From Mesostigma viride (Eukaryota > Streptophyta > Mesostigmatophyceae > Mesostigmatales > Mesostigmataceae): 42,500 bases of DNA. Location of the stretch: NCBI GenBank assembly GCA_009746045.1, contig RPFO01000258.1:175001-217500 (forward strand), given 5' to 3'. Positions 1 to 10,283 of this stretch are shown here, piece after piece. Each line of letters starts with the position of its first letter. The first letter of the stretch is position 1. Under the pieces are notes generated by a model. The model worked only from the letters and a program-made list of their open reading frames with translations, was not told where the DNA came from and did no database searches. The translations under genes and the position numbers were made by a program.

Positions 1-663
1 TGGCATGTGTATATATATAATACATGCTTATATAATGGTGCTTTAGCGGTTCCTATTATCATGGTCACGATGGCGCTTATAACAGTGCTTAAAAGGGGTA
101 CCACAGGTCGCTGTGACGCTATCAGGGGTGCCACAGGTCGCTGTGATAGCGCCACTTGACAACTAACAACAAATTTTGGCAACAAAAGCAGCAACGTGGC
201 CCGCCTAAGAATCCGCGGCCTTTCCCACCATTCAAAGAAAAAACAGGTATCACCCAAGCAGATAATGCGAAAATATTATGGATATAGTACCAGTACTTCT
301 AATCTTGTTGATATGCAACACAAACATTATTTACCAAATATTATTACCAAATATTATTGATATAGTAGTACTACCAGTACCACTAAATCTCGTGAGCCCT
401 GCCATGACCAACAGAGAGAAGAAAACTCACTAGCAAACATCGTGAGCTTTACTAGCGTGAACCAGCCAAATAGGACAGCAGCTCCTTCTACGTCCATGAT
501 GGCAATTCTTAAATGTTCAGGTACTTACTTGTAGTGCGTTTGTGGGAAAACGTCACACAAGATGTTTCGAAGAGAAAATACCCGCTTGAGTAAGTGCGGT
601 TGTCATCGTACCCGGTCAAGTAGGAATGCTTGCATTCAAAAGACAGATAGTCCGAAACACTAA
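1..663. other. Non-coding stretch, no gene seen
   Basis: I see no coding signal here. A 28-bp direct repeat built on the words CCACAGGTCGCTGTGA lies at about 96-150. An AT-rich patch at about 270-390 repeats the words ATATAGTA and TACCAAATATTATT. Confidence 0.5.
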
Positions 664-815
664 GCATAGATAGTAGTTTAACATACTAGATAGTAGTATA
701 ACATACTAGATCGTAGTATAACATACTAGATCGTAGTATAACGTACTAGATAGTAGTATAACATACGAGTTAGTAGTGTAACATACTAGATAGTAGTATA
801 GCATATACTACTATG
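664..815. repeat. 20-bp minisatellite
   Basis: About seven head-to-tail copies of a 20-bp unit (consensus ATACTAGATAGTAGTATAAC) with scattered substitutions such as TAGATCG for TAGATAG. Non-coding. Confidence 0.9.
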
Positions 816-1121
816 GCAGTACTTGCAGTATAAATAGCAGTGAAGTAATTACCAGGGGGTCCTTGAAGTATCCCGCCGGTCCGACGTGGGCCTGGAACAA
901 GTTCAGATACGCGTGGCAGTGAACGGTGCATGCAACTAAAGATAGTGAGGCCCCGGGTGAATATACGGCAAGAATCCCCACAGCAACCAAGTCCCAACGA
1001 ATCCCGGGCGCCAGTCCCTTGCCGTGCTCGATGGGACAGCTCCTTCCAACAGTCAGTCTCAGGCATAGAAGTGGTTATTATCTATGGATGGGCCGCACTC
1101 ACTACTGTGAACGGACAGCAA

Positions 1122-1325
1122 GTAAGCCCTCCATAGGTAACCATTGAAGCCCAAACAATCGTTGCCCTATCTACCTGTTATATACACGAGTAAGCGCTCC
1201 ATAGGTAACCATTGAAGCCCAAACAATCGTTGCCCTATCTACCTGTTATATACACGAGTAAGCGCTCCATAGGTGACCGTTGAAGCCCAAACAATCGTTG
1301 CCCTATCTACCTGTTATATACACGG
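1122..1325. repeat. 68-bp tandem repeat, three copies
   Basis: Units start at 1122, 1190 and 1258, an exact 68-bp period. Each begins GTAAGC followed by CTCCATAGGT and ends with TTATATACACGA. Copies 1 and 2 are nearly identical and copy 3 has a few substitutions. No ORF is supported. Confidence 0.92.
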
Positions 1326-2802
1326 TTGCCCTATATTCCAAGGTGTCGGACAAGCTAACGAGGTTGTGAGCCCCCTGCCTCATCGCCTCCCAAACTTCTT
1401 TCAAGCATGCGTCGCGGTAGTCTCTTTGGCAGGCCCATTCTAAACGGTTGTGGAGCCTGATACGGATGCGGTGCCTTACTTACAACTGTTGTGGCGACTT
1501 CCTGAAACAACTCTGGTGCCTACCTACAACACATTTGACGTTGTACCCCAGAACAACTCCGATGCCTACCTACAACACATTTGACGCCGTACCTAGAACA
1601 ATGCCGGTGCCTACTTTAATGACCTGTTTTGGTGTGCCTTACTGAAACAGATGCGCTACCAAAGCTAATAACGTTTTTAAACCGGCTGTGTTGCCCACCT
1701 AAGACCGATGCAGTGCCTAGCTGCGTACCTGCACGATAGGGGAGTAGACACCTGCCGCGATCAGGCGGTCCAGCTCGCGGCACACCCAGGGGTTCTGCCA
1801 TATTTAGAACATTCATAGGGGGGGGGGAGGGCGAGGATAAAAGTGAACATGATGGCTAGCGCAACGTAACAGGGACAGGAGTCCTCAGGTCCAGGACCAA
1901 GAGCAAGGGGACCTCCAAATTGCGTGCAGGTAAGTGAATAGTAGGATGCGAGTAGTAGTATAAAAGAGACCAGCGCAGGCCAGAAATCCGTAGTCCTTGA
2001 GTAAATGGGAGGCGCTGACAGGGTGCAGCATGACATCTGCCCAGGGATTCTGTCTGTCACCAGCTCCTGACGTGGTGGCTTCTCGCCGCGCTTGCCCAAG
2101 AGCAGGATTGGAAGGGATGAGGAGGGAACACGCAAATAGTGGAGAAAGGAAGAGAAGGAACTTGATTGCCCTGGGCAATCGCGACCACGCAACCCATGCT
2201 CATGCTCCGGCTCGCACTTCAGAGCATAGAGTAGCTGTCTGAAGCCCACCAGAGCACTGAATAGCTGCAAAAAATTAGCAGCATCCAGTAACCCTTTATG
2301 CCATCTACAAGAGCCTGTCTTCTCGCAGAAAGAACCACTGACCCACCCTAAAACGGTACCGGCCCTGTGGGCTCGAGCGTGGCAGCGTGAAACCTTGAGC
2401 CAAATGTTCCCACATGGCTGTTTGGGACAGGCATGTGGCACCCATTACCCTGTAAAGCATGCGCAGGGTGACTGGCGTTCACACGCAGGCGTGAGGCATG
2501 CTATGCTTGAAAAAATGTGCACTCCTACCGTGCTAGCACCTTCGCATCCAGGCAGCATGCCATTGACACTGGGCAGCCGGGGGGGGTGGCCTCTGGGCTC
2601 ACAAGCCCCGGGAAGCACTACCGCTGGCATTTGTCACCGCTGCTAGTAATAATGAGTACAACGGCACAGTTCACCACCGCCGCCGGTGCGCTACTGCCCG
2701 CGGCTGCCAGGGTCCACTGGGGGAGTTACAGAGGCTTCCCTCGGGGAGCACTCGCAGCCCTCCGCCTCGGCAAGAGTCCTTGGCAAAATAATGAAATACG
2801 CA
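1326..2802. other. Non-coding stretch with small repeats
   Basis: No gene is recognised. A 46-bp direct duplication starts at 1517 and 1563 (TGCCTACCTACAACACATTT). At 1969-1988 there is a 20-bp inverted match to the dispersed 63-bp repeat found at 7043 and 18942. The 226-codon minus-strand ORF across 1761-2441 has no recognisable domain and I treat it as chance. Confidence 0.45.
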
Positions 2803-2943
2803 GGTCCATGCGTATATGATGCAGGTTCATGCGTATATGATGCAGGTTCATGGGTATATGATGCAGGTTCATGCGTATATGATGCATGTTCATGCGTATA
2901 TGATGCAGGTTCATGCGTATATGATGCAGGTTCATGGGTTGCA
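2803..2943. repeat. 21-bp minisatellite
   Basis: Nearly seven copies of a 21-bp unit (GGTTCATGCGTATATGATGCA), starting at 2803, 2824, 2845, 2866, 2887, 2908 and 2929. Because 21 is a multiple of three, every frame shows a false 7-residue peptide repeat. The codon-like pattern is an artefact of the period. Confidence 0.92.
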
Positions 2944-5024
2944 TACCATGCACTTGGGGAGCGACGCTTCGCCCGCCTGTGGCCCGCCCAGGGACACCAG
3001 GCTGTACACCTGTACATGGGGCGGACGGATTCGACTGATTCAGGATTAAACTGAATTTAACAACATGACACATTCAACCATCTACAACTTGGATTAAACG
3101 AAGCGATATCTTTTATTGAGTGGCGGTCGAATGAGTTGGGAGGAAAGATACACACACGAAAGAAGACTGTCATCAGACACAACCAATGTCAAGAGACAAA
3201 GCTGACAAAGGGTCATCACAGGTGACATTTCCAGTGCAAGCGGAAAAACAAACACTAGATTACTAGATGACCTTTCACGTGAAAACTTCAGGGAAAAGCC
3301 AGAATGAACAGGTTGATGGAGGTCAGGTGCCAAAGGGCCGGTGACGCTCGAAAGAAAACAATTCGAAGGGAACAATCTTAGGGGAACGATGCTAAGGCAA
3401 CAATTCTAAGGGAGCAATTGTGAGGGAACAATTCTAAGGAAGCAATACTGAGGACGGGGCACGCGTGGTCACTCTCATAGTGCGTCATCATCATGGGCTT
3501 GGTAGACCATGGTGACGCACCGCAGGCGCGTGGATCCCCTGCCCCAAGTCGCTTTTCCTTACATTCTCTTCGATAGAAAGATATTTGGGTGGGGGGCTGG
3601 CTGTGGTGGGTATTCCCATCCATATTAGAACATAGCGGATTACAACACCACAACGGTAACACTTCAACTAGTAAACAATGCAGAAAACTACATGATAAAG
3701 GACACTCCAAAGCTCACCCGCCAGATATTCTACCACCTGGTGACTGGGATGACTGCGATGATGCAAAATCAGCTTTTCATCATTGTTCATGTACACAAGC
3801 ATCGCCTACATATATGCAGAGGGACGTAACAATTTGCACCGCAGTAGCATGAAAGCTGTGCGGTCGCACAGGAAGATTTTCCCACCAGGACCACGCATAT
3901 AGCCAGAGCTGCAAGTGCACCGCACTAGGCATGCGCACGTAGTACTGCAAATGGCTGAGATCACTACGATGTTTCGCATACCCTGGGGCCCTCAGGGCAC
4001 ATGTGGAGGTAAGCCCTCGCAAGCAGCCCCCCCTGGCAGTGAGGGAAAGGGGCAAAAACATGCCATCCCGACAGTGCAGAGTGTTAGCAACAGTTCAGTT
4101 ACAAGGGCTGACAGTATGCACTTTTATGATTCCCTACTACTGCCGCTTGGCAGTCTGATTACTAGTAAGGAGGCTATTGCGACTCACAGGGTGCACGACC
4201 CGACCCACCAAAGTAACCCAGTCAGGTTAATACTTGCGCAATTGAGCAGCACTGATTCCCCCCGCCATTCTCATTCCGTTCTTGCCAAAACAAATGTGAT
4301 ATTACTACACCTACTCCTGCCGCATACCCCTCCCTCCTAGCACCCCCCCCCCCCCCCCCCCCCCCTCCCCTTCCTTTCCCCGAATTCCCACCACCTTCAG
4401 CAAGCCCACGAGTGTGCCAAGGCAAAGTAGCGGTGGCTACAGCACTCCAGCTGCAGTCGCCCGCAAATTGCCTAAGCGGCCAGTCTTGTTGCATGTTGTG
4501 CGGGCATTTGATACTCATTACTGGCATCATCAAGATGCCTGTGACTGGGCTAGCCTACCTGTAGTGTGCTAGCCTTGCCTGGATGCCTCGATCCCTTCAA
4601 CTTAGAGGACAACGGTACTTGACCATGTACTAGTGCATGCCATGGACCAGGCATTACCTACAACCGGCATATCAAACGTTACATGTGAACTACCAAGCCC
4701 TGTCAAAGTTGGGTAGAGAACGAGACATTTGTTGCGCTTCAAAGGCCACCAGGGCCGGGGACAGAGAGCGCACGTAAACATCCACCGGGATACAGCTACA
4801 ACCACCCATCATTACATGCTAACTTGCCAAGGACCGTTCCTTAGCATGCCAAGTGTCTCCGGAGACAATTCCATCAGGTTTGCCCATAACCACCCATGGC
4901 GCATGCCAAGAGCTTTCAACTCGTACCGACGTAACCTATTTTCTAGAAAATGACACATCCTCCACGTGTTCCCATTCCCGCCAGGCTTCGTGGCAATGCT
5001 GCAGCGAGAGCACAGCACACCCAC
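2944..5024. other. Non-coding, possibly 3' introns of the thioesterase gene
   Basis: No complete gene was seen. The stretch lies downstream, in the minus-strand sense, of the thioesterase nucleophile exon at 5078-5025, so that gene's remaining exons would be expected here or beyond the window. I could not identify any with confidence. A 21-nt poly-C run lies at about 4346-4366. Confidence 0.4.
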
Positions 5025-5078
5025 CTGGGACAGGCCCACAAGGTTGAAGCCGTCCGCCAGGTCAGGGTCAGCCTTGAC
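5025..5078 (-). CDS. PPT1: Palmitoyl-protein thioesterase, nucleophile exon
   Basis: A 54-nt minus-strand exon bounded by a good acceptor (CCCTCCCTGTGCAG) and a good donor (CAG|GTGGGT), in phase 0 at both ends. It encodes VKADPDLADGFNLVGLSQ. The block GFNLVGLSQ matches the palmitoyl-protein thioesterase alpha/beta-hydrolase nucleophile elbow G-x-S-x-G; the last Gly would come from the next exon. It lies 3.5 kb downstream of two exons that encode the start of the same family on the same strand, which supports one gene. The exon between them (EIG..W..Q....C) and the one after (GNL...) were not found, so this could be a very intron-rich gene or a broken copy. Confidence 0.72.
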
Positions 5079-5942
5079 CTGCACAGGGAGGGAGCCCATC
5101 CCCATGTGCAAAGCACCGACGCAGACACGAAATTATGCCATCCGAGATGCAGGGCCAGTGCCGCCTCGGTAGCATGAGAACAGCAGGGAAATATTTGGTA
5201 CCATATTGCAGAGGGTTCAAAGCCCAAGATAGAGGGCCCATCAGACCATCACAAAAGGGACAAAGTCATGGGCTCCTCCCTCATGTGACTACTCCTTTCA
5301 ATGGTGTCAATTGAGCTGGTTGCTGAGCCCAGCGAACACCCAGTGAAAACGCTTCTTCGCCCCTGGGAGATGTCAAACTGGCCACCCTTGGTGCCATCCA
5401 GTATGTCTCATCGCGTGTGTGAGAGCAAACATGGGCCTTCTGCGCGCAGAAGCCACCATACAGGCCTTGAGCTGTTAGGAAGATGAGGCAGGAATATATG
5501 GGTGGCACTCTGTGGGATGTGATCGTGACCTTCTAATGCAGCATACAATAGAAGAGACTAGCAGACTTATAAGCACGTGGAAGAAGAAGAAGGGCATCAC
5601 CCACCAGGCCTTTCCCCCAATCTCATGGCGCAGGACAAAGCCGTGTTTGCCGTGAGTGGGGCATAATGATGCGCTAGTGTGACTTATTCTGGGCTTCGCG
5701 AGTGCCACCCCTCGTCAATCGGCATGGATCCAGTTTGGGGAGCACATAAAACATCTACACAAGCCAGGCATTGAAGATGGAGGCTTCCCTTCGCAGCAGA
5801 CCTCCCTCGGTGTGTACCTTTGTGCATAGATCGACCACCTGCAGGGACACAACAACATCCACAACAGGCACGCAGAAGCGAGACGGAGAGGTCGGTCTGG
5901 GCCACTGCCGTGTGCAGCCCCAGACGTGTGCAGCCCCTCGAC

Positions 5943-6075
5943 GTGTGCATCGAGGTCACTGTATCCACGATGTGTGCATCAAGGTCACTGTATCCACGAT
6001 GTGTGCATCAAGGTCACTGTATCCACGATGTGTGCATCGAGGTCACTGTATCCACGACGCCTGCATCACGGTCAC
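5943..6075. repeat. 29-bp minisatellite
   Basis: Four to five copies of a 29-bp unit (GTGTGCATCAAGGTCACTGT plus ATCCACGAT), starting at 5943, 5972, 6001 and 6030, with a degenerate last copy. Variation is mainly CAAGG versus CGAGG. Confidence 0.92.
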
Positions 6076-6638
6076 TGTACCTGTGCTAACGACCAAGGTG
6101 AATGGGAGGTGAAGGAACAAAATGCCTTGGGAAGCTAAGGCAAGTAACCGCTTGGTGCGGTAGTGAACAAAGTCAAGTGAGGCAGCGTTCGCGAAGAGGG
6201 CGAGGCGTAGCTCTGCCCAGATGATTGATGAACAAAAGCCAGAAATATGGGAGAGCAGGAAAGACTCCTTATATAGGGTGGGTGAAACATGTTAACTATT
6301 CCTCTGTCTATGCACGGGCCAATTAAGGCTGATAAGAGCTTTTGTGACAAATTCTATACAAGCAGGGAAGAGACCAACGTAGTGCAAGAAAAAACGTAGT
6401 TCCACAGTGTAAGCTGCCCCTGCCCTATGCTTGCACATGCCAGGCGTAGAATTATTGATGAGGTCACGATATTAAACTAAAAGCCAGCATTCGTCGCAAG
6501 TCACCGCTCCTATTTTCCGGCTGTTTTGTCGTCTCTAGGAGGCAGGAGTGCGCAGCCAGCCTGACAGCCTCCTCTCTCTCACCAGGTCAGTCAATGAGCG
6601 GGGTTCATAGCCCAGTGTGGCCCTGATTGTATTCCAGT

Positions 6639-6757
6639 ATCGCATCACATCGCGGTGATCAACACATGTGCACACTCTAGCATCGCATCACATCGCGGTG
6701 ATCAACACATGCGCACACTCTAGCATCGCATCGCGGCATCATGATCAACACATGTGC
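6639..6757. repeat. 43-bp tandem repeat, about 2.7 copies
   Basis: The units share CGCATCACATCGCGGTGATC and AACACATG.GCACACTCTAG. They start near 6641 and 6684, and the third copy, from about 6725, is shortened and rearranged. Confidence 0.85.
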
Positions 6758-6827
6758 GTTGCCTCCTGACCTGCTCAGCCATCGAGTGAAGTCCAATGCG
6801 ACCTTGTAGAAATTTAGTATACCATAC

Positions 6828-6945
6828 CATATCGTGATACTGGTGATAATGCTACAGTACCAAACCATATAGTGATACTGGTCATACTGCTACAGTACCA
6901 AACCATATAGTGATACTTGTGATAATGCTACAGTACCATACCATG
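6828..6945. repeat. 37-38-bp tandem repeat, three copies
   Basis: Units start with CCATAT(A/C)GTGATACT at 6828, 6865 and 6903. Each carries GATAATGCTACAGTACCA or a close variant. It follows the 43-bp array after about 70 bp but is unrelated to it. Confidence 0.85.
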
Positions 6946-7042
6946 TTGCTATAGTACAACTCCTCGCAGCATGAGGATCCTCTGCATTGTGTCCGCACCT
7001 GGCCGAGCGGGGCCACGAGCCCCCCCAGGGGTTTAAGTATAC

Positions 7043-7105
7043 CAGGCTCGAGCTACCATGGTCCGGATTCTCCCGATTTCTGGCCTGCGCTGGTTGTCTC
7101 CTTGA
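7043..7105. repeat. 63-bp dispersed repeat, copy A
   Basis: A 63-bp segment beginning CAGGCTCGAG and ending TTGTCTCCTTGA recurs at 18942-19004 in the same orientation with one substitution (C/T at position 11). The flanks are unrelated except for a shared CCATGTTGT about 10 bp downstream. Twenty bases of it also occur inverted at 1969-1988. The origin is unknown; it could be a fragment of a mobile element. Confidence 0.85.
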
Positions 7106-7515
7106 TACCACACCATGTTGTGTTGTGGCTCTTGTACAGGAACTATCCAGTTATGCACAACCTCCGCACCTGATCCGTCATCGGTCGAAACCACGAGTCC
7201 GACGCGCCCCCCAGGATCTCTCTGCACCCATGGGCCAAGAATCCATGTGTGCCAAGAATCCATGTGTGCCAACACAAAAGATTATCGCAAGCCCATCCCC
7301 TTGCGCAGCCGTAGCATCCCGAGCAACGCCCGGTATGAATGACAGGTGGCACGCTTTCCACAAAGCCTCGGTAACCGTGGTAACCCACGCGTAGCCAGGC
7401 TTCGCGCCGGCTACCCCTTTGTGGTGGGGTCGGATTGGCTAGTCCTAGAGGCTCAGAGTGGCCATACACGTCCCGAATCGCGTGCACAAGATTTGGAATC
7501 GAGCTATGTCGCCAG

Positions 7516-7640
7516 GTCTGACGAAAGGCAGTGACTCATGGAGTAGATAAACCAGGCAGGTCTGACACAAGGCAGTGACTCATGGAGTAGATAAACCAGC
7601 CAGGTCTGACAAAAGGCAGTCACTCATGGAGTAGATAAAC
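7516..7640. repeat. 44-bp tandem repeat, three copies
   Basis: Units start at 7516, 7560 and 7604 with GTCTGAC and share ACTCATGGAGTAGATAAACC. The period is exactly 44 bp. Confidence 0.92.
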
Positions 7641-7952
7641 CGAATCACTCTGATGAACTCGATGACGATGATGGCCACGTGCCTATGCATGAACCACATC
7701 ACTTGAAAGAACCAGATGATGGCCACATGCCTATAGTCAAGCAACAGAAGACACGCCTTTCTTGGCTAACTTAGGCATGGTGCCAAGGTGCCATCCCTGT
7801 GGGGGCCATCCATGGAGGGCAATAGAAGGAAATTGCACTACTAGTACAAGCAGCAATCCATGCAAAATTGCAGCTGGCGTTTGACTGGGTACCCACAAGC
7901 ATACGGAATATTCACAGGAGTGAACTGTTTATGTCCTCAGGAGTAAGTCCAT

Positions 7953-8047
7953 CTGCACCTGCACCTGCACCTGCACCTGCACCTGCACCTGCACCTGCAC
8001 CTGCACCTGCACCTGCACCTGCACCTGCACCTGCACCTGCACCTGCA
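7953..8047. repeat. Hexanucleotide microsatellite (CTGCAC)n
   Basis: About 16 perfect copies of a six-base unit. It reads as alternating Ala-Pro on the plus strand, but the surrounding frame has no other protein-like character and the repeat lies in the presumed thioesterase intron. Confidence 0.95.
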
Positions 8048-8553
8048 ACTTCCCGACAACTGCACCCTAGTAGACGGGCGGAGTTGGCTGTCCATCAACC
8101 CATCACCCGTACGTGTTCCATCATTCTGGAAAATGCTACCAAACGCCCCCACACGGCAATCTCGCACTCACTCTACCATGCCCAGGAGAATGAAACAAAA
8201 GTGCAAGTTCAGTACCTGGGCGACCACGCTGCCCCCCGGAACAATGGCTTTGCAAGGGGCTGGATTGTTCGAGTGTTGAAAAGTTCTATTTGTTGAAAAT
8301 TTTGATGTACCTTCATGTTGTTGGGGCTCGGGGCATGGTGGCACGTGAGCAGGCCGGCACTGCAAGACCACATCAATGATCCAACCAACAGGATCGGCTG
8401 CTTTGTGAACCCCTAGTATGCGCTCCACAAAGGCGCCCCATGGCGAGGGGGTCACCGGTGATTTGACATTTCACTCTTCATCAAAGGAATTATTTCATCA
8501 GTTCCAGATACATGTTAGCTAGGCAAATAAATGTCAACGTCAGCACGACCTAC

Positions 8554-9104
8554 ATGCACTTGCCGGGGGCCCCACCGAGCTTGGTGCGGAGCATCGCCAC
8601 AAAGTGCTGCATCCCTGCGTGGGCACATTCGTCGCTGATGCCTGTACGGGGGGGGGGAGGGGAATTCGACGAATGTGCAGTTTGGCCATTTTGGCCACGC
8701 ACGACGTGGCGGCAGGTGAGGAAGTCCATAAGACTTACTGGTCCTTCCTCTCGGATTTGGACGTTCTTATTCTTCCGTCGGCATCTGTTTACCCCATACT
8801 CGGTGTCAAGGATGGTATGGCACACAGGACCGCGTGCGCTGCAGGTGAAAGAAGCCTAGCTTTTAGTCGCGGTTAGGGCCGGCAAATACGAGCGATGACG
8901 GAGCGATTTCTCACCGTGCAATACGACGAAAGGCCTAATTTGGTTGAAGTTTGGAGGCAGCCGATATCCCTCCTTGATGGGTTTTGCCTGCCCACCCTCC
9001 AAAAACAGATGGTTGCTGGGCCTCGCGCCCTGTGCATCTCCGATAATGCACAAGATCAGCACAAGAAACCGATACCATAAGAGGCTCCGGATGTCGACTT
9101 TCAT
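8554..9104 (-). CDS. PPT1: Palmitoyl-protein thioesterase, N-terminal exons
   Basis: Two minus-strand exons of a lysosomal/vacuolar thioesterase that removes palmitate from cysteines of proteins. Exon 1 (9104-8915) starts at ATG 9104 and codes for 63 residues. Residues about 10-22 are hydrophobic (FLVLILCIIG), followed by AQGA, a plausible signal-peptide cleavage site. I chose this ATG for that reason; the frame stays open upstream to 9257. The exon ends RPFVVLH at donor CACG|GTGAGA. Exon 2 (8641-8554) follows acceptor CCCCGTACAG, and the split Gly codon restores HGISDECAHAG then MQHFVAML..GKC, the family's first conserved block. It ends at donor GCAT|GTAGGT. The 273-nt intron holds a second ORF with a convincing but unused-looking donor (CCA|GTAAGT). 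Continuity with the exon at 5078-5025 is inferred from family order. Confidence 0.8.
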
Positions 9105-10283
9105 GACGCCCCTGGCCCCTAGGCCCTCGCTCGGTAGGCTGACGGAACCTCCCAGCTGATTACAGCAACAGTTAGAATTACTGTAGATGAGAGGTTTTGG
9201 AATCGACAATTCGGCTGTGTCAATTAACTGGTTCATGAAGCATCCCGTAAATAACAAGACGGCGCTGCATGAGCTGCATTTATCAGAGTTTGGACTAGGG
9301 AGGAGCTGGCGTGTTAAAACGTAATTCCAGCCTGCCGATCCTTTCGGTAATCGACGGGTGCACTTCTGTACTAAATCACCTTGGAGAAGCAGGGCAATTG
9401 CTTATGGACAATTGCAACGCTCAATAACCAAATATAACGTTTGGTGGCCTTCTCTAGAATCTCTTCGGCGCTGTGGGACTTTTGCAGGAATTAATCATGT
9501 TGAAAAATGAAAATGTCCTCGCCATTTGGAAATTCAGTAAACGTAAAAGAGTATGTCCTCGTGGAATATACAGCACGTAAAAGATTCTCATGGAAGACAC
9601 AGTGCCCGCGGTGTGCCGCTTCGACAGAAACTGTGTCCTAGATTCCTAGTAGCACGATCGTACCCGCCAACTGAACTGCAGATTTTTTCGTACGATACCA
9701 CTTGTCGTAAACAGAATACTGCCACCTGGTGCATCGGCAAGTTGGCCTAGTTTGCCGCGCTCTAATTCCGCCAACGCCGCGCTATGTGCGCCGCTGGAAA
9801 TCTTCGCGTCGAGCGCGAAACCTTCTCGACGCGCTGTCGCCATCGAGGCGCAAAAGAACAAACAAATATCATTAATGACACTACTGCCGCTGCAGTGTCA
9901 TAAAACAGCGCGTGTGCGGTGCGGTACCATAGCTTTCGACTGCGGTGCTTACAATAGAGTGGTTGATTCGGCAGAAGGTTCTTGTGTTTCCGGGTTGTGG
10001 GGACCTAACCGTCGCTTCATCCAGGTTTGTGAAGCCGGCTTTTCCCGCTGCACCCGTCTTTCTTGATGTTATAGCAAGCTCCTCGCAACTTTTTTACGTT
10101 CTTTTAGTTTTTATGTTGTCCACATGTGACAGCAACCGCTTGGATAAGGGGATTCGGGCATCCTAAGTTGCATGCCCCAGTTTTTATGTTCCCGTATCGC
10201 CTAGCGTTGACAGGTTCGCGTTGCTGCTGGTTGTGGGCTGGCCTGGTGTTGTGCAGCTTTTCTCGACTCAGTCACCTGCCAGA
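9105..10283. promoter_or_regulatory. Divergent intergenic region, thioesterase and RAD23
   Basis: A 1.2-kb spacer between the start codons of a minus-strand and a plus-strand gene, so it must contain both 5' UTRs and both promoters, possibly shared. I see no convincing TATA box and no long tandem repeats, in contrast to the rest of the window. Its relative lack of repeats fits a constrained region. Confidence 0.5.

Larger units (their letters stand above)
5079..8553. other. Non-coding, repeat-rich; likely large thioesterase intron(s)
   Basis: This lies between two exons of the same minus-strand gene, so it is probably intronic. It should hide at least one more exon, since the family has a segment of about 30 residues between GKC and VKADP. 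It contains at least five separate minisatellites, listed individually, and one copy of a 63-bp dispersed repeat. The minus-strand stretch EIGGKAWWVMP at about 5620-5590 looks superficially like the missing exon, but has no AG acceptor in a compatible phase. Confidence 0.45.

Noticed and set aside
1761-2441. 226-codon minus-strand ORF
   Set aside because: There is no domain, composition changes along its length, and it overlaps several other chance ORFs in repeat-rich sequence.
3880-4040. Minus-strand LRAPGYAKHRSDLSHL as a later thioesterase exon
   Set aside because: It has only a loose resemblance to the family's AP.GY.K.P region, and no credible acceptor or donor frames it.
5590-5625. Minus-strand EIGGKAWWVMP as the missing thioesterase exon
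   Set aside because: No AG acceptor exists in the phase required by exon 2, and the reading frame runs into hydrophobic sequence without the conserved Gln and Cys.
7868-8296. Plus-strand ORF with a long Ala-Pro run
   Set aside because: The run is a pure hexanucleotide microsatellite and the rest of the ORF has no protein-like features.
8604-8876. Plus-strand ORF with ATHDVAAGEEVHKTY, resembling the end of a SET domain
   Set aside because: The usual preceding Asn-His-Ser and following Tyr-Gly context are absent, and the minus strand here carries a well-supported thioesterase exon and intron.
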